Source: an uncultured Sphaerochaeta sp. (lineage in GTDB: Bacteria; Spirochaetota; Spirochaetia; Sphaerochaetales; Sphaerochaetaceae). Taken from it: a DNA stretch of 64,000 nucleotides. The notes under the pieces were generated by a model. It had not been told where the DNA came from. It worked only from the letters and a program-made list of their open reading frames with translations, and ran no database searches. Positions 8,973 through 18,738 of the stretch are shown here, in pieces (position 1 is the stretch's first letter; each line of letters begins with the position of its first letter). The DNA lies in assembly GCF_963677315.1 (NCBI RefSeq), contig NZ_OY781939.1, positions 1,054,001 to 1,118,000 on the forward strand. The letters run 5' to 3'. The translations under genes were made by a program, and so were the position numbers.

Positions 8973-10701
8973 CGGCAAATTCCTTCGCATAGGAGGCAAT
9001 GACATCCATCGCTTCCTGCCAGAATGAGACATCAGCAAGATCAATACCGGCCAATCCAGCCACCTCTGAGGCAGGCAGACTACCGGTTGCTCCAAGCAGT
9101 TCCTTGTAGGAAGCAGGAAAATCCGTACCTGTTTGTTTGCTCTGAGCCCAGAGTCCCAAGGCGAACAGCTGTCCAAACGCATACGGATAGTTATAGAAGG
9201 AGAAATCTGACGAGTAGTAGTGCCCTTTCACCGCCCACATGTACGGATGATAGACGCACAGACCATCCCCATATGTCCTCTTCTGGGCATCTTCCATAAG
9301 GGCTGAATATGCACTGGCGCTCAAGTCTCCCTCTTTTCTTCTACTGAATACCGCACTCTCAAAATAAAACCGGCTCAAGATATCGACACACACCTGTGTG
9401 GCATCCTGCAGGAAGTGTTCGATGAGGGCAAGTCTTCCCTCTTTGCTGCTCTCCTCCAGTGCTCCCTGGAAGACCAGGAACTCGCTGAAGATGGAAGCAG
9501 TCTCTGCCAAGGTCATTGGATAGGAACGGAGAAGATTGCTCTTCTGCAGTACCACATGGTCATGCCATGCATGGCCCAGTTCATGGGCGAGGGTGGACAC
9601 CCCATTATAAGTGAAGTCAAAGTTTGAGAGGATCCTACTCTGCTTTGCCAGGGGGAAAGCTGTATCGTATGCTCCCCCTACCTTCCCCTTCCTGCTCTCA
9701 GGGTCAATCCATCGATTCTTGAATGCCTGGTCAGCAAAGGATCCCATCTCAGGGTCAAAGGAACTGAACTGCTGAACGATGAATGCATGGGCTTCATCAT
9801 AGCTGAAGTGTTGTTCTTCCTTACCTACCGGTGCAAACAGGTCATAGAATGCACAACTCTCCAAACCCAGTGCCTTGGCCTTGTTCTGCAGGTATCCCCT
9901 GAACATGGGCAGGTTCTTCTCAATGGTGGAGATCAGCGCATCAAGGATAGGTCGGTCGATTCGTGACTGCATCAGGGAACGGTCAAGCGGGGAAGCATAG
10001 CCTCTCCTCGTATCCAAGGTGATCGTGGTTCCCTTCACTCCATTCAAACTCGAGGCAAAGGCAACCTCATAGGCCTTCCATATCTCCAGCTCTTTCTCGA
10101 ATGCTTTTTTACGGATACTCCTATCAGCATTAAAGGCTTCATTTCTCAGTTGGATAACGGTTTTCTCGGTTTGCTCATCCCAGGCAGTGGAAACACTGCT
10201 GCTCAATGCTTCCTGTAAACGGGAAAAGGCATCAGTACCGCTACGGGCGAGGTCGTTTGCAAGATCTTCCATCTCCTCGCTCATGAGATGGCGCTGTTCT
10301 TCCAAGAGTTCATTCAGTGGGAACCGGTATGCTTCAAGATCTCCACCTTCCCCACTGCGCTGGGCTATTTCCTCTGCTCTGGTGGCAAGAAAATTGAGAA
10401 AGGCAACTTGCATATGCTGAACCACCAAGGAAGCCTCCTCTGTCTGCGAAACTGCCTTCATATACTCCTCATTCGCAGTATCGGTAGTAAGGCATGCTGC
10501 ACTGTAGGCATCGAGGTTCTCAAGATAGTCAAGGATCAGCTCATAGGTAGAAATGAGCTCTTTCAAATCCTTTTTGGTATCAACAAAGCTTGCCTCAAGC
10601 TCTGTAGAAGCGGTAACCACCCATTGTAGGTCATGTTGAAATTCCTTGCTGGTACAGCCAGGATAGATGGGATTCAAATCCCAGGTAGGTAATGCACTCA
10701 C
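8956..10701 (-). CDS. M3 family oligoendopeptidase F-like metallopeptidase
   Basis: 581 residues, cytosolic zinc peptidase that cuts short peptides. The metal motif is in STLAHELGHAWHDH (HExxH), with the downstream Glu in PMTLAETASIFSEF. The N-terminal half is long and helical as in PepF. The GTG at 10701 is the likely start, since GGAGCGAAAGA lies just upstream and the next residues (SALPTWDLNPIYPG) match the usual PepF N-terminus. No signal peptide. Sits between the response regulator and the RNA methyltransferase on the same strand. Confidence 0.92.
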   Translation of the reverse strand: MSALPTWDLNPIYPGCTSKEFQHDLQWVVTASTELEASFVDTKKDLKELISTYELILDYLENLDAYSAACLTTDTANEEYMKAVSQTEEASLVVQHMQVAFLNFLATRAEEIAQRSGEGGDLEAYRFPLNELLEEQRHLMSEEMEDLANDLARSGTDAFSRLQEALSSSVSTAWDEQTEKTVIQLRNEAFNADRSIRKKAFEKELEIWKAYEVAFASSLNGVKGTTITLDTRRGYASPLDRSLMQSRIDRPILDALISTIEKNLPMFRGYLQNKAKALGLESCAFYDLFAPVGKEEQHFSYDEAHAFIVQQFSSFDPEMGSFADQAFKNRWIDPESRKGKVGGAYDTAFPLAKQSRILSNFDFTYNGVSTLAHELGHAWHDHVVLQKSNLLRSYPMTLAETASIFSEFLVFQGALEESSKEGRLALIEHFLQDATQVCVDILSRFYFESAVFSRRKEGDLSASAYSALMEDAQKRTYGDGLCVYHPYMWAVKGHYYSSDFSFYNYPYAFGQLFALGLWAQSKQTGTDFPASYKELLGATGSLPASEVAGLAGIDLADVSFWQEAMDVIASYAKEFADGLSD

Positions 10702-10713
10702 CTCTTTCGCTCC

Positions 10714-12069
10714 TTATAAATTCAAATCATATTCAGCAATCTTGTTGATCAGGGTCCTGCGGCTTATGCCAAGCTCTTGGGCAGCTCGTGTGCGGTTTCC
10801 CTCCCAACGATGGAGAGCCCTGATGATTGCGTCGACTTCTACATCCTTGAGACTCTTTGCCTCTGCTGGTGTTGATGAAGGCTCATCCTTGGTCTGCGTA
10901 TGGAGGGAGACCGATCCCCTCAGATCAAGGTCATCACACTGGATCTCTTCTCCACTGGTAAAAATCACTGCTCGCTCGAGAATATTCTCCAGTTCCCTGA
11001 CGTTTCCGAAGAAGTCATGCTCACAAAGCAGTTGCAGTGCATCTGCAGAGAACCCGGTTACCTTGTGGCCCATCTGACGGTTAAACCGTCTGAGAATTCC
11101 TGCAGCAAGCAAGGGAATATCCTCCCTGCGCTCCCTCAGTGGCGGTATGACAATACGAACCACATTAAGCCGATAGAACAGGTCCTCACGAAATACCCCT
11201 TCCCTGACCTGTTGTTCCAGATCCTTGTTGGTAGCCGCTATAATTCTTGCATTGATGGGTATTGCCTCTGTACCACCGAGTCGGCTTATCCTACGATCCT
11301 GCAGGACCCTGAGTATCTTCACCTGCAAGGCGAGCGGCATATCGCCAATCTCGTCCAGGAAAAGGGTCCCTCCACTTGCCAGTTCAAACATTCCTGTCTT
11401 GCGTGAAGCAGCACCGGTGAAGGCACCCTTCTCATAACCAAAAAGTTCGCTTTCTAGCAGGTTCTCAGGTACTCCCCCAATATTGATGGCTACAAAGGGT
11501 CCACCTTTGACCGGACTGGAAGCATGAATCTCTCGAGCCACCACTTCCTTTCCTGTACCACTTTCACCGGTTATGAGAACGGTTGAGATAGTATCACCTA
11601 TCTTGGTGATAACTTCCTTGATTTTCTTGATCGAGGAACTCTCTCCTACGAAAATCTGCTTATCATCCTCACGATTGTTTCGTGTCTCACTTTCAACCAA
11701 ATTCCTCAGGTGTTGTGCATCCACAAGTTTCTTCAAGCGGATGGTCAACTCCTCTGGGTCGAACGGTTTTACAATGTAGTCTTGAGCACCGGTTTTCAGG
11801 GCAGAGACTGCATCGGTAATCTCACCATGGGCACTGACCATGATAATCGGCATGCGAAACCCTTCTCCCCTGATCCAGCTGATCAGGGAAAGCCCATCCA
11901 TCCCGGGCATCTTCAGATCGATAAGTGCAGCATCATATGCCTCTTCTCGAAGCATTCGTTGTGCCGAGAGCCCATTCTCTGCACAATCACTCTCAATACC
12001 GTCGAGTTTGAGGTATTGCTGCATTAAATCCCGGATATTTGGTTCATCGTCAACAATGAGGATCTTCAT
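10714..12069 (-). CDS. NtrC-type sigma-54-dependent response regulator
   Basis: 451 residues. The receiver domain (1-120) has phosphoacceptor Asp51 in ALIDLKMPGMDG. The AAA+ domain has Walker A GESGTGKE, the sigma-54 contact loop GAFTGA and Walker B GGTLFLDEIGDMP. A Fis-type helix-turn-helix ends the protein (RTRAAQELGISRRTLINKI). It overlaps its histidine kinase gene by 4 bases, so the two form a pair, and it lies downstream of the exporter genes. Its sigma factor, rpoN, is encoded at 37123. The target promoter is not identified. Confidence 0.95.
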   Translation of the reverse strand: MKILIVDDEPNIRDLMQQYLKLDGIESDCAENGLSAQRMLREEAYDAALIDLKMPGMDGLSLISWIRGEGFRMPIIMVSAHGEITDAVSALKTGAQDYIVKPFDPEELTIRLKKLVDAQHLRNLVESETRNNREDDKQIFVGESSSIKKIKEVITKIGDTISTVLITGESGTGKEVVAREIHASSPVKGGPFVAINIGGVPENLLESELFGYEKGAFTGAASRKTGMFELASGGTLFLDEIGDMPLALQVKILRVLQDRRISRLGGTEAIPINARIIAATNKDLEQQVREGVFREDLFYRLNVVRIVIPPLRERREDIPLLAAGILRRFNRQMGHKVTGFSADALQLLCEHDFFGNVRELENILERAVIFTSGEEIQCDDLDLRGSVSLHTQTKDEPSSTPAEAKSLKDVEVDAIIRALHRWEGNRTRAAQELGISRRTLINKIAEYDLNL

Positions 12070-13391
12070 TTTCTCGTTACTCCCATCAATTTGGCCGTAT
12101 GGATGGACTTAGGCAGCACCACTTCTGCAACCGTACCACCCCCATCACGTGGGTAGAGCCGTATATTTCCTCCCCTTGCCTTCACAAACTGCTGGCTGAT
12201 GGAAAGTCCAATCCCTGAGCCATGGATCTTTGTAGTGAAGAAGGGGTCAAAAATCTTCTTGGAATCCTCTACTCTGATACCATCCCCACGGTCCATGACA
12301 TAGATATGGACAAAATTCCGCTTATCGGTGGTAATTCGTACCTCTACCTGTGGATCACGGGTATTGCTGCTCTCAACGGCATTCTTCAGGAGATTCTCAA
12401 ATACTGAACGTGCCCTGTCCACATCGATGACAATCTGTTGTGGAGAGCCACTCGAGAACCGAATGGGTTTGTCAAACCGCATCACCAATGAGTTGAACAG
12501 CTCATTCAGATCAACAACAACTGGCTTACCCAATGGGTTGCGAAGAAAATCACTGACTTTGTTCGTAAGCTGGGTAAGCCTTCTGATCTCCTGTTCAATC
12601 AGCTTCAGTTCCCCGGTATGTTTTGCAGGAAGTGTCTTCTTGAGCAGGGCAAGTTGTATGGTTATGGCACTGAGCGGGTTCTTGATCTCATGGGTAAGGG
12701 TCCGTGCCGCCTGGCCAAGATTCACCAGGCTCTCTTGCTTTGCAATGGTCTCCCGATATCGACGGTTGTTCCGGTAGATGGAGAGTACCAACAAGAAAAG
12801 ACCCACCAAGGTCATACTGGAGATTATACCGATGACCATAATGACCATTACCCGGTGGTTATAGTTCTGCCCATCAAAGTGGAGATATAGAACATCAGGG
12901 AAGTCGAGGGGAGCTGGAAGCAATCCATTCTCGGTAAGGGTAAGCTCACCAGTGTCCAGGAGGATGGTAAGACGGCTGAATCGGATATATTCTATCATCC
13001 CCGTCTCTCTATTGAAGGTTGCCGTCCCAGTATTCGAACCGTCCTTGGGCAGAGAACCGCGAGAATCGAAGCGATCCAAGGGTATTGTCATCGGGACATT
13101 GCCCAGGCTCAGCACCTTTCTTCCCAAGGAGTTGTACACACCAATGCCAGAGATATTCTCATCCTGCATGGCCTGCAAAGCCTTGTTGGTGCTATCCTGC
13201 AAAGCAAGAAAAACCGAGTTGAACGCCCGCTCAGCCTCACTCTGCATCCTTAACTCTTCGCGGTCAAGAATAGCTGAGGTGAGAAATATCACCAGAGCGA
13301 TCAAGACAATAAAGGCAAATGCGAGCGAGGTGATGACGATGAAAGGTTCCTTTCCGTCAACGATCATCCACCTGGTTTTCTTAACAGTCAA
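12066..13391 (-). CDS. Sensor histidine kinase
   Basis: 441 residues. Two membrane segments (about 17-40 and 183-207) flank a periplasmic sensor region. A HisKA motif follows (RTLTHEIKNPLSAITIQLAL, phospho-His), then N, G1 and G2 boxes (VFENLLKNAVESS, MDRGDGI, GSGIGLSIS). The best start is TTG at 13391, because GGGGGAG lies 8 bases upstream; an ATG 24 bases later has no comparable site. Cognate to the NtrC-type regulator next to it. Lying directly after the MacB-like permease, it may sense cell-envelope stress, but that is inference. Confidence 0.93.
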   Translation of the reverse strand: MTVKKTRWMIVDGKEPFIVITSLAFAFIVLIALVIFLTSAILDREELRMQSEAERAFNSVFLALQDSTNKALQAMQDENISGIGVYNSLGRKVLSLGNVPMTIPLDRFDSRGSLPKDGSNTGTATFNRETGMIEYIRFSRLTILLDTGELTLTENGLLPAPLDFPDVLYLHFDGQNYNHRVMVIMVIGIISSMTLVGLFLLVLSIYRNNRRYRETIAKQESLVNLGQAARTLTHEIKNPLSAITIQLALLKKTLPAKHTGELKLIEQEIRRLTQLTNKVSDFLRNPLGKPVVVDLNELFNSLVMRFDKPIRFSSGSPQQIVIDVDRARSVFENLLKNAVESSNTRDPQVEVRITTDKRNFVHIYVMDRGDGIRVEDSKKIFDPFFTTKIHGSGIGLSISQQFVKARGGNIRLYPRDGGGTVAEVVLPKSIHTAKLMGVTRK

Positions 13392-13412
13392 GCGTATACT
13401 CCCCCGAGAATC

Positions 13413-14594
13413 CTATTCGTAATTAAGGGCATCAATCGGGTCAAGACGGGAGGCTTTCATTGCTGGATACCACCCAAAGAAGACACCGACAAACATGGAA
13501 AAACCCAACGCTAGTATGACCGAGGTATACGATAAATGCAACGACCAATCCATCACATTGGTCACACCGTAGCTGATCAAGGCGCCCAGTGCGATACCCA
13601 GCAAGCCTCCTATGATGGTCAGCGTGAGTGCTTCGCAGATGAACTGCCCACGAATGACGTTTGGGCTCGCTCCCAGAGCTTTGCGAATTCCAATCTCTTT
13701 GGTACGTTCGGCAACGGATACCAGCATGATGTTCATGATCCCGATCCCTCCAACCAAGAGACTGATGGCGGCAATAGCAGCCAGGAAAGCACTGAAGGTT
13801 CCCGTTATCTCGTTTGCCATATCTGCCAAACTAGCAGGGCTGAAGATATTATAACCATCGCTTCCCACAATACCATCAAGGTATTCGGTTACCCTGTCAG
13901 AAACCTCAATGGTATCATACCCATCCTGGACTTTCAGGACATACGCACCCACACCAGAGGTATTGGTGAAACGCTGTCCATAGGTGTTATAGGGAATAAA
14001 CACCGTGTTATCATAGGAGAGGTTGAAGGTAGCATCCTTGCTCTCGAGAACTCCAACCACCAGATAGCTCTTCGCCTGGTTTCGGAACACACTTACATAC
14101 TGGCCGACGGCACTCTGGTCTGGAAACAACTCCTCAGCAATATCAGAACCAAGCACAATAACCTGACGATAGTTGATGTTGTCCATCGATTCGAAGAAAC
14201 CACCCTCGGCATACTCCAGATTAAGCACCGCTCCATAGCTTGAGAGCACCCCGGAAACCGATGCGTTGACAGTCTCCTGTCCACTGCGGATCTGGGCATT
14301 GCTGTTGTTTTGGGGAAGCACTGTGGTCAATCCCTCGATATCCCTAAGCAGGGTATCGCTGAACTCCTCGTCAAAGGTACCACTCGAGCGTTGCGCATAG
14401 GATGGATATACGGTAATCATATCCAAGCCACCTACGGCGATGCTGTCGGTAATACTCGTTGATGCACTCTGTCCAATGGTCAGGATGGCTACAACCGAAG
14501 CTACCCCGATAACAATACCCAACAGGGAGAGTGCGGTCCTCATCTTGCTGCCACGCATTGCTGAGAATGCAAGTTTTATGTTCTCAAACAGCAT
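13413..14594 (-). CDS. MacB-type ABC transporter permease
   Basis: 393 residues from the ATG at 14594, which overlaps the ATPase gene by 11 bases. Layout is FtsX/MacB-like: N-terminal membrane helix (SKMRTALSLLGIVIGVASVV), a large MacB periplasmic domain (about 45-270) and three C-terminal helices, with the conserved ERTKEIGIRKALGASPNVI between helices 2 and 3. Such permeases do not transport across the membrane themselves but drive a TolC-linked adaptor. Partner of the ATPase at 14584-15276, adaptor and TolC-like genes upstream. Confidence 0.93.
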   Translation of the reverse strand: MLFENIKLAFSAMRGSKMRTALSLLGIVIGVASVVAILTIGQSASTSITDSIAVGGLDMITVYPSYAQRSSGTFDEEFSDTLLRDIEGLTTVLPQNNSNAQIRSGQETVNASVSGVLSSYGAVLNLEYAEGGFFESMDNINYRQVIVLGSDIAEELFPDQSAVGQYVSVFRNQAKSYLVVGVLESKDATFNLSYDNTVFIPYNTYGQRFTNTSGVGAYVLKVQDGYDTIEVSDRVTEYLDGIVGSDGYNIFSPASLADMANEITGTFSAFLAAIAAISLLVGGIGIMNIMLVSVAERTKEIGIRKALGASPNVIRGQFICEALTLTIIGGLLGIALGALISYGVTNVMDWSLHLSYTSVILALGFSMFVGVFFGWYPAMKASRLDPIDALNYE

Positions 14595-15276
14595 AGCCTT
14601 CCTCCAGTTTTCCATCACGCAGGTGTATCTGCCGATGGCATCGCATTCCCAGTTCCCGGTCGTGGGTTACGAGAATGACCGTCCTACCTTCAGCATTCAA
14701 CTCCTCAAAGAGTTCCATGATTTGGCTTCCGGTCTTGCTGTCCAGTGCGCCAGTGGGTTCATCTGCAAGCAGAATGGTAGGGTCATTTACCAAGGCACGA
14801 GCCACTGCCACCCGCTGTTTCTGACCACCTGAGAGTTCATTGGGACGGTGGTACATACGGTCTGCAAGGCCAACACGCTCTAGCGCATCAGCAGCCTTTT
14901 GCTTACGTTCACGTACTCCCATGCCAGCATAGAGAAGCGGGGTTACCACGTTCTCAAGGGCTGTCAGCTTTCCCAGCAGGTTGAACTGCTGGAAAACAAA
15001 ACCTACTTTTCGGTTTCTGATATACGCCAACTCAGTTTCATTCAAGCCAGCGGTATTCTCACCATCAATGTCGATCAGGCCACTGGTTGGAGTATCGAGA
15101 CAGCCGATAAGATTCATCATGGTTGACTTTCCACTTCCTGAGGGCCCCATGATCGAGGTAAACTCTCCTTTCTTGATGGATAGGGTTACCCCGTCAAGGG
15201 CTTTCACAATGAAATCACCCATAACGTAGTAGCGCCTTACGTCCTCAAGATGTATTACATGCTGTTCCATTGCCAT
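14584..15276 (-). CDS. MacB/LolD-type ABC transporter ATPase
   Basis: 230 residues. Walker A GPSGSGKST, Q-loop FVFQQFNLL, signature LSGGQKQRVAVARAL and Walker B ILLADEPTGALDS are all intact, and the sequence is of the MacB/LolD mechanotransmission class. The ATG at 15276 overlaps the adaptor stop as TGATG; a GTG at 15279 with GGAGG 9 bases upstream is an equal alternative. Together with the permease it replaces the fused MacB protein of E. coli. Confidence 0.94.
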   Translation of the reverse strand: MAMEQHVIHLEDVRRYYVMGDFIVKALDGVTLSIKKGEFTSIMGPSGSGKSTMMNLIGCLDTPTSGLIDIDGENTAGLNETELAYIRNRKVGFVFQQFNLLGKLTALENVVTPLLYAGMGVRERKQKAADALERVGLADRMYHRPNELSGGQKQRVAVARALVNDPTILLADEPTGALDSKTGSQIMELFEELNAEGRTVILVTHDRELGMRCHRQIHLRDGKLEEGYAV

Positions 15277-16397
15277 CACCGTAGTGGTCCTCCACCCATG
15301 CCCCCACCAGGTCCTGTCATGGTGACCAGGGCGGATGCACTGGTATCAGTCTTCTTGATAATCAGGGTATCCCCTACCTTGAGGTCACCACTGAGAAGCT
15401 GGCTGATTCCCTCACCCAGGTACTTCACGGTAACAGCAACCGTTGTGGTACTTCCGTCCGCCAATTTCTTGGTGACATAGCTGGTTCCACGGGAACTCGT
15501 CACAGCACTCTGGGGAAGCAGCACCAGTGTAGTTTCTCCCTCACTTGCAATCGAGCCTTCAAAGGTGAAGCCTGGGGCAATCTGGGCAGGAGGATCAGAT
15601 ATGGTAAGTTCCACATCCATTACCCCGATTCCTTGGTTGGTATATCTTCCAAGCATTGGGATGTAAGTCACCTCTGCATCCACTGCCGATGATGGATAGG
15701 AATCAAAGTAGAGTGTAGCTATCTGACCAAGCTGTACATACTGCATATCGATCTCATCAATTTCGACCGTTGCCTTGAGCGCAGAGCGGTCAATGATGGT
15801 CATTGCACTGGCTCCTGCATCAAAGTAATCACCTTGGCTGACATTGACCTCTGCCACCACCCCATCAAAATTTGCATATGCCTTGGTGTAGTCCAGTCGA
15901 TTCTGAGCCGATTGCAATCTCAGCTCGGTCAGCTCAACCTCACGGTCGCTTCCGACCAGTTTTGCTCTCTCCAGTTCCGCTTCAAGATTTGCCACTTCGT
16001 ACTTCTGGCTGGTATCATCGATGGCGATAAGTACGTCGCCTTTCTTGACCACATCCCCTTCCTCCACGAATACATCGGTTACCGTGCCAGTTGCTCTGAG
16101 AATCACTTTCTGGATGTCATTCGGTTCAACATAACCTGAGAGATCAATCGTGGAGGTGAAGGTATTCTCATAGACCTTAGCCTCAACTTCTTTAATGGCA
16201 CTTACCGGGGCTTTTACCTCCGCCCAAGGCATTCTTCCGTTTTTGTTGTAGAAGGTGTAGAGAAAGAGGCTGAAAAGGATCAGGGCCAAGACAACGAAGG
16301 TGGTAATCAATCGTTTGACCCGTTTTACACGGAGTTTTTTTCTCAGTTGGTTTCTGACTTGGTGTTCAGTATTCATTTCATTGGACTGCTTTTGCAT
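15276..16397 (-). CDS. MacA-like periplasmic adaptor (HlyD family)
   Basis: 373 residues. A cytosolic basic stretch (RKKLRVKRVKR) is followed by one membrane helix (about 29-50). Then come the lipoyl half-motif with coiled-coil hairpin (VFVEEGDVVKKGDVLIAID and YEVANLEAELERAKL) and the barrel and membrane-proximal regions. The C-terminus is glycine-rich (GPGGGMGGG). This fits adaptors that bridge an ABC permease and a TolC-type duct. Start is ATG with GGGAG upstream. The gene follows the TolC-like gene by 14 bases. Confidence 0.9.
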   Translation of the reverse strand: MQKQSNEMNTEHQVRNQLRKKLRVKRVKRLITTFVVLALILFSLFLYTFYNKNGRMPWAEVKAPVSAIKEVEAKVYENTFTSTIDLSGYVEPNDIQKVILRATGTVTDVFVEEGDVVKKGDVLIAIDDTSQKYEVANLEAELERAKLVGSDREVELTELRLQSAQNRLDYTKAYANFDGVVAEVNVSQGDYFDAGASAMTIIDRSALKATVEIDEIDMQYVQLGQIATLYFDSYPSSAVDAEVTYIPMLGRYTNQGIGVMDVELTISDPPAQIAPGFTFEGSIASEGETTLVLLPQSAVTSSRGTSYVTKKLADGSTTTVAVTVKYLGEGISQLLSGDLKVGDTLIIKKTDTSASALVTMTGPGGGMGGGPLR

Positions 16398-16411
16398 GGA
16401 ATGCTTCTCCC

Positions 16412-17839
16412 TTATATCTGCAAGATGCGAATTTCGTTTTCTAACTGCAAGCCTGATAGGAGCGTGACAGCCACATCATAGGCGTCCATCTCCACCGTAA
16501 AAGCTGCATCGTCCACCTCGCTCTGGGTGGCAAGGCCACGCTCGGCCAGGTCCTGTTGCTGGTCCAACACTTGTTGGTGATAATCCATCGTCTGGCCCAA
16601 CAACATATAGCTGAGGTTCCAGGAGGCTATCCTATTCTCGAGCGAAGTTACACTCTGCTGGTAATCATTCTTGGCATTGGCATACGCTATCTCAGCAAGT
16701 AAAACTTCGTTCTGCAACTTCTGTACCGTCAGAGAGTCGGTGGTGGAGGTAGGATTGTTGCTCCATGATCCACTGATACTCACGGTAGGAGGAATGAAGT
16801 CATTTGCAGTGATATCATACGTTCCTTCCACCTTGCCTGTCAGGGAGAACTGCTTGCCGGCCAAGGTAGCAGAAATCCCAGGAGTAATGGTCTCATTTCC
16901 TGAAATCTTATTAGAGGCTCCCAGATTAAGAGATCCCCCCAGTTTCAGACTCTTGTTCTCAAACTCAGCCATCTTCAGCGCCAGGTCCTCTTTTGCCATG
17001 GAAAGGGCAAGAGATTGCATAAGCACATTGCTGTTCCCTTCCTCATTGCTGGAGAAATCGAGTACCGGTTCAGGAATTGAGTCCACACCTTCCCATGTGG
17101 AGCCGGTTAAGGTGGCGTACTGCCTCAGTAAGAGCTCACGTGAGGCCTGTAAACCCGAGAGCGTTGCCTCTTGGGACGCTATTGCCTGCTTCTGTGTCTC
17201 ATGGGTAAGGCTTCCCTCCCTTATGAGCTTCAACGAAAGATTCTGCTCAAGGTCTAGGTGGAGGTCTGCTATTTGTTTTTCGGTCTGCTTGATAGACTTC
17301 TCATTCTCCAATAAGCTGCTGATCTGTTTATAGATGGTATTGGCAAAGGTCAGCTTACTGCTCTCATAGGAGCTGGTAGCCAATACTTCAGTCTGCCTGT
17401 TTGCAAGGCTTTCTCGATTATCGGTGGTATAGCCATAGGTAATGGTGTGGCTCGCTGAAATAGTGGGATTAATGGCATACGTAGAACCAGATGCTTGATA
17501 CGTTAAAAGCCCAGTGGTAACTCCTATGGTGGTATTCCCATCATCGGGAAGCACAAAGGAGGCTCCCACTCCATTGGTTCTAAAAATATAGGCATTAGCG
17601 GAAGGGTCATAGGTAGCACTTACCTCTCCACTACTGACCGTAATACCTACATCGTCTTCTGCTTGTGAAATACTTTGGGTCAATAGGGCGTTGTTCTTGG
17701 TAATTTCCAAGTCCTGCATCTGGGTACTCTCTCCAAGTGCCCTGGAAACGATATCCTCCAGTGACTGGGAGAAGGCGGAGGTGGTTCCAACAATGAAAAC
17801 CAAGCAAAGAACCATCCCTCGTATTCTTCGATTATGCAT
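16412..17839 (-). CDS. TolC-like outer-membrane efflux protein
   Basis: 475 residues with a signal peptide (GMVLCLVFIVGTTSAFSQ). The rest alternates short barrel strands (TIGVTTGLLTYQASG, LGGSLNLGASNK) and long helices with heptads (KSIKQTEKQIADLHLDLEQN and YHQQVLDQQQDLAERG), the TolC/OEP two-repeat layout. First gene of the exporter operon (TolC-like, adaptor, ATPase, permease, kinase, regulator). It has an AAGGAG site. The substrate is unknown. Confidence 0.85.
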   Translation of the reverse strand: MHNRRIRGMVLCLVFIVGTTSAFSQSLEDIVSRALGESTQMQDLEITKNNALLTQSISQAEDDVGITVSSGEVSATYDPSANAYIFRTNGVGASFVLPDDGNTTIGVTTGLLTYQASGSTYAINPTISASHTITYGYTTDNRESLANRQTEVLATSSYESSKLTFANTIYKQISSLLENEKSIKQTEKQIADLHLDLEQNLSLKLIREGSLTHETQKQAIASQEATLSGLQASRELLLRQYATLTGSTWEGVDSIPEPVLDFSSNEEGNSNVLMQSLALSMAKEDLALKMAEFENKSLKLGGSLNLGASNKISGNETITPGISATLAGKQFSLTGKVEGTYDITANDFIPPTVSISGSWSNNPTSTTDSLTVQKLQNEVLLAEIAYANAKNDYQQSVTSLENRIASWNLSYMLLGQTMDYHQQVLDQQQDLAERGLATQSEVDDAAFTVEMDAYDVAVTLLSGLQLENEIRILQI

Positions 17840-17933
17840 GAATATGCACTCCTTCTATAGCTATTAGTAATACCATTAACTATCGTATTGAATCACATCA
17901 AGGGCAAGTACAATAGGCCCATCTTCACCTAAA

Positions 17934-18638
17934 CTACAAAAGTCTCTGCCCACCATCGACCGGCAATTCCGTTCCTGTGACAAAATCGGCGTGCAACAAA
18001 TAAGCTACTGCCTGTACGATATCAGGCGCCGAGCCGGTGTGCTTGAGCGGAAGTCGTTCTGCCATCTTTGCAAAGTAGGTGTCATCACCATTACTGAGTA
18101 CTGCTCCAGGGGAGATGGCATTCACGCGTAGCGTCGGCGCGAGGGATACCGCCAAGGTTTTGGTCTGAGCCAACAGGGCCCCCTTGGAGATATAGTATGC
18201 GCTGCGGCTTGCAGTAGGGGCCTCAATCTTGGAATCGACCATGTTGATGACCGACCCTGTGGTTCCACGTTCTACAAGGTGAAGATAGAGTGATTTTGAA
18301 AGAAAAAATGGAGCAGTATTGTGGATTGCCATCACCTCATCCCAAAGCTCAAATGTTGTCTGGTCGATGGAAGCTGAAGGAAAGACTGATGCATTGTTGA
18401 TCAGATGGTCAACCTGGCCAAAGCAAGCAACTGCTTTCAAGAAGAGTGCCTGTAGTTCTTCCCTATTGGTAAGGTTTGCCTGAACTGTGCGGCAATCGTC
18501 ACCCAACGCTTTTGCTTCACCACAACTTGTGTTGCAATGAATGACCACACGATACCCTTCCCCTAGCAGATGCTGGGCCATAGCGAGTCCAAGACGCTTT
18601 GCGCCACCGGTAATCAATACAACCTGTTTCGTTTCCAT
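17934..18638 (-). CDS. SDR family oxidoreductase, pteridine-reductase-like
   Basis: 234 residues, Rossmann-fold NAD(P)-dependent reductase. It has the cofactor motif ITGGAKRLGLAMA, NNAS (LINNASVFPSA) and a YxxxK active site (SAYYISKGAL), and ends with the typical GTELPVDGGQRL. The GAKRLG version of the glycine motif is common in FolM/PTR1-type pteridine reductases, so dihydrofolate or dihydrobiopterin reduction is possible, and ThyX elsewhere in the window makes an alternative dihydrofolate reductase plausible. No ribosome site precedes the ATG; a -10 lies 9 bases away. Confidence 0.85.
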   Translation of the reverse strand: METKQVVLITGGAKRLGLAMAQHLLGEGYRVVIHCNTSCGEAKALGDDCRTVQANLTNREELQALFLKAVACFGQVDHLINNASVFPSASIDQTTFELWDEVMAIHNTAPFFLSKSLYLHLVERGTTGSVINMVDSKIEAPTASRSAYYISKGALLAQTKTLAVSLAPTLRVNAISPGAVLSNGDDTYFAKMAERLPLKHTGSAPDIVQAVAYLLHADFVTGTELPVDGGQRLL

Positions 18639-18647
18639 ATACCGTTA

Positions 18648-18676
18648 ACTATATAGGGCTTGTTGCCGATTGACAA
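18648..18676 (-). promoter_or_regulatory. Promoter of the SDR gene, very short leader
   Basis: Reading the minus strand: TTGTCA (18676-18671), 17-nt spacer, TATAGT (18653-18648), then 9 nt to the ATG at 18638. Transcription would begin within about 3 bases of the start codon. Confidence 0.6.
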
Positions 18677-18738
18677 TTGTAGGGATATATTTACTGCAGA
18701 TGGCCAGATAGCCATCATCAACCAAGGAAATAGGAAAC

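Noticed and set aside
12600..12720. Possible additional membrane or regulatory gene antisense to the histidine kinase
   Set aside because: Plus-strand frames here are interrupted shadows of the HisKA region.
16671..17333. 220-codon plus-strand frame opposite the TolC-like gene
   Set aside because: No ribosome site or motif; explained by the codon use of the minus-strand gene.
17840..17935. Sigma-54 promoter before the TolC-like gene
   Set aside because: Best candidate has 11 rather than 10 bases between GG and GC, and this spacing is normally strict.
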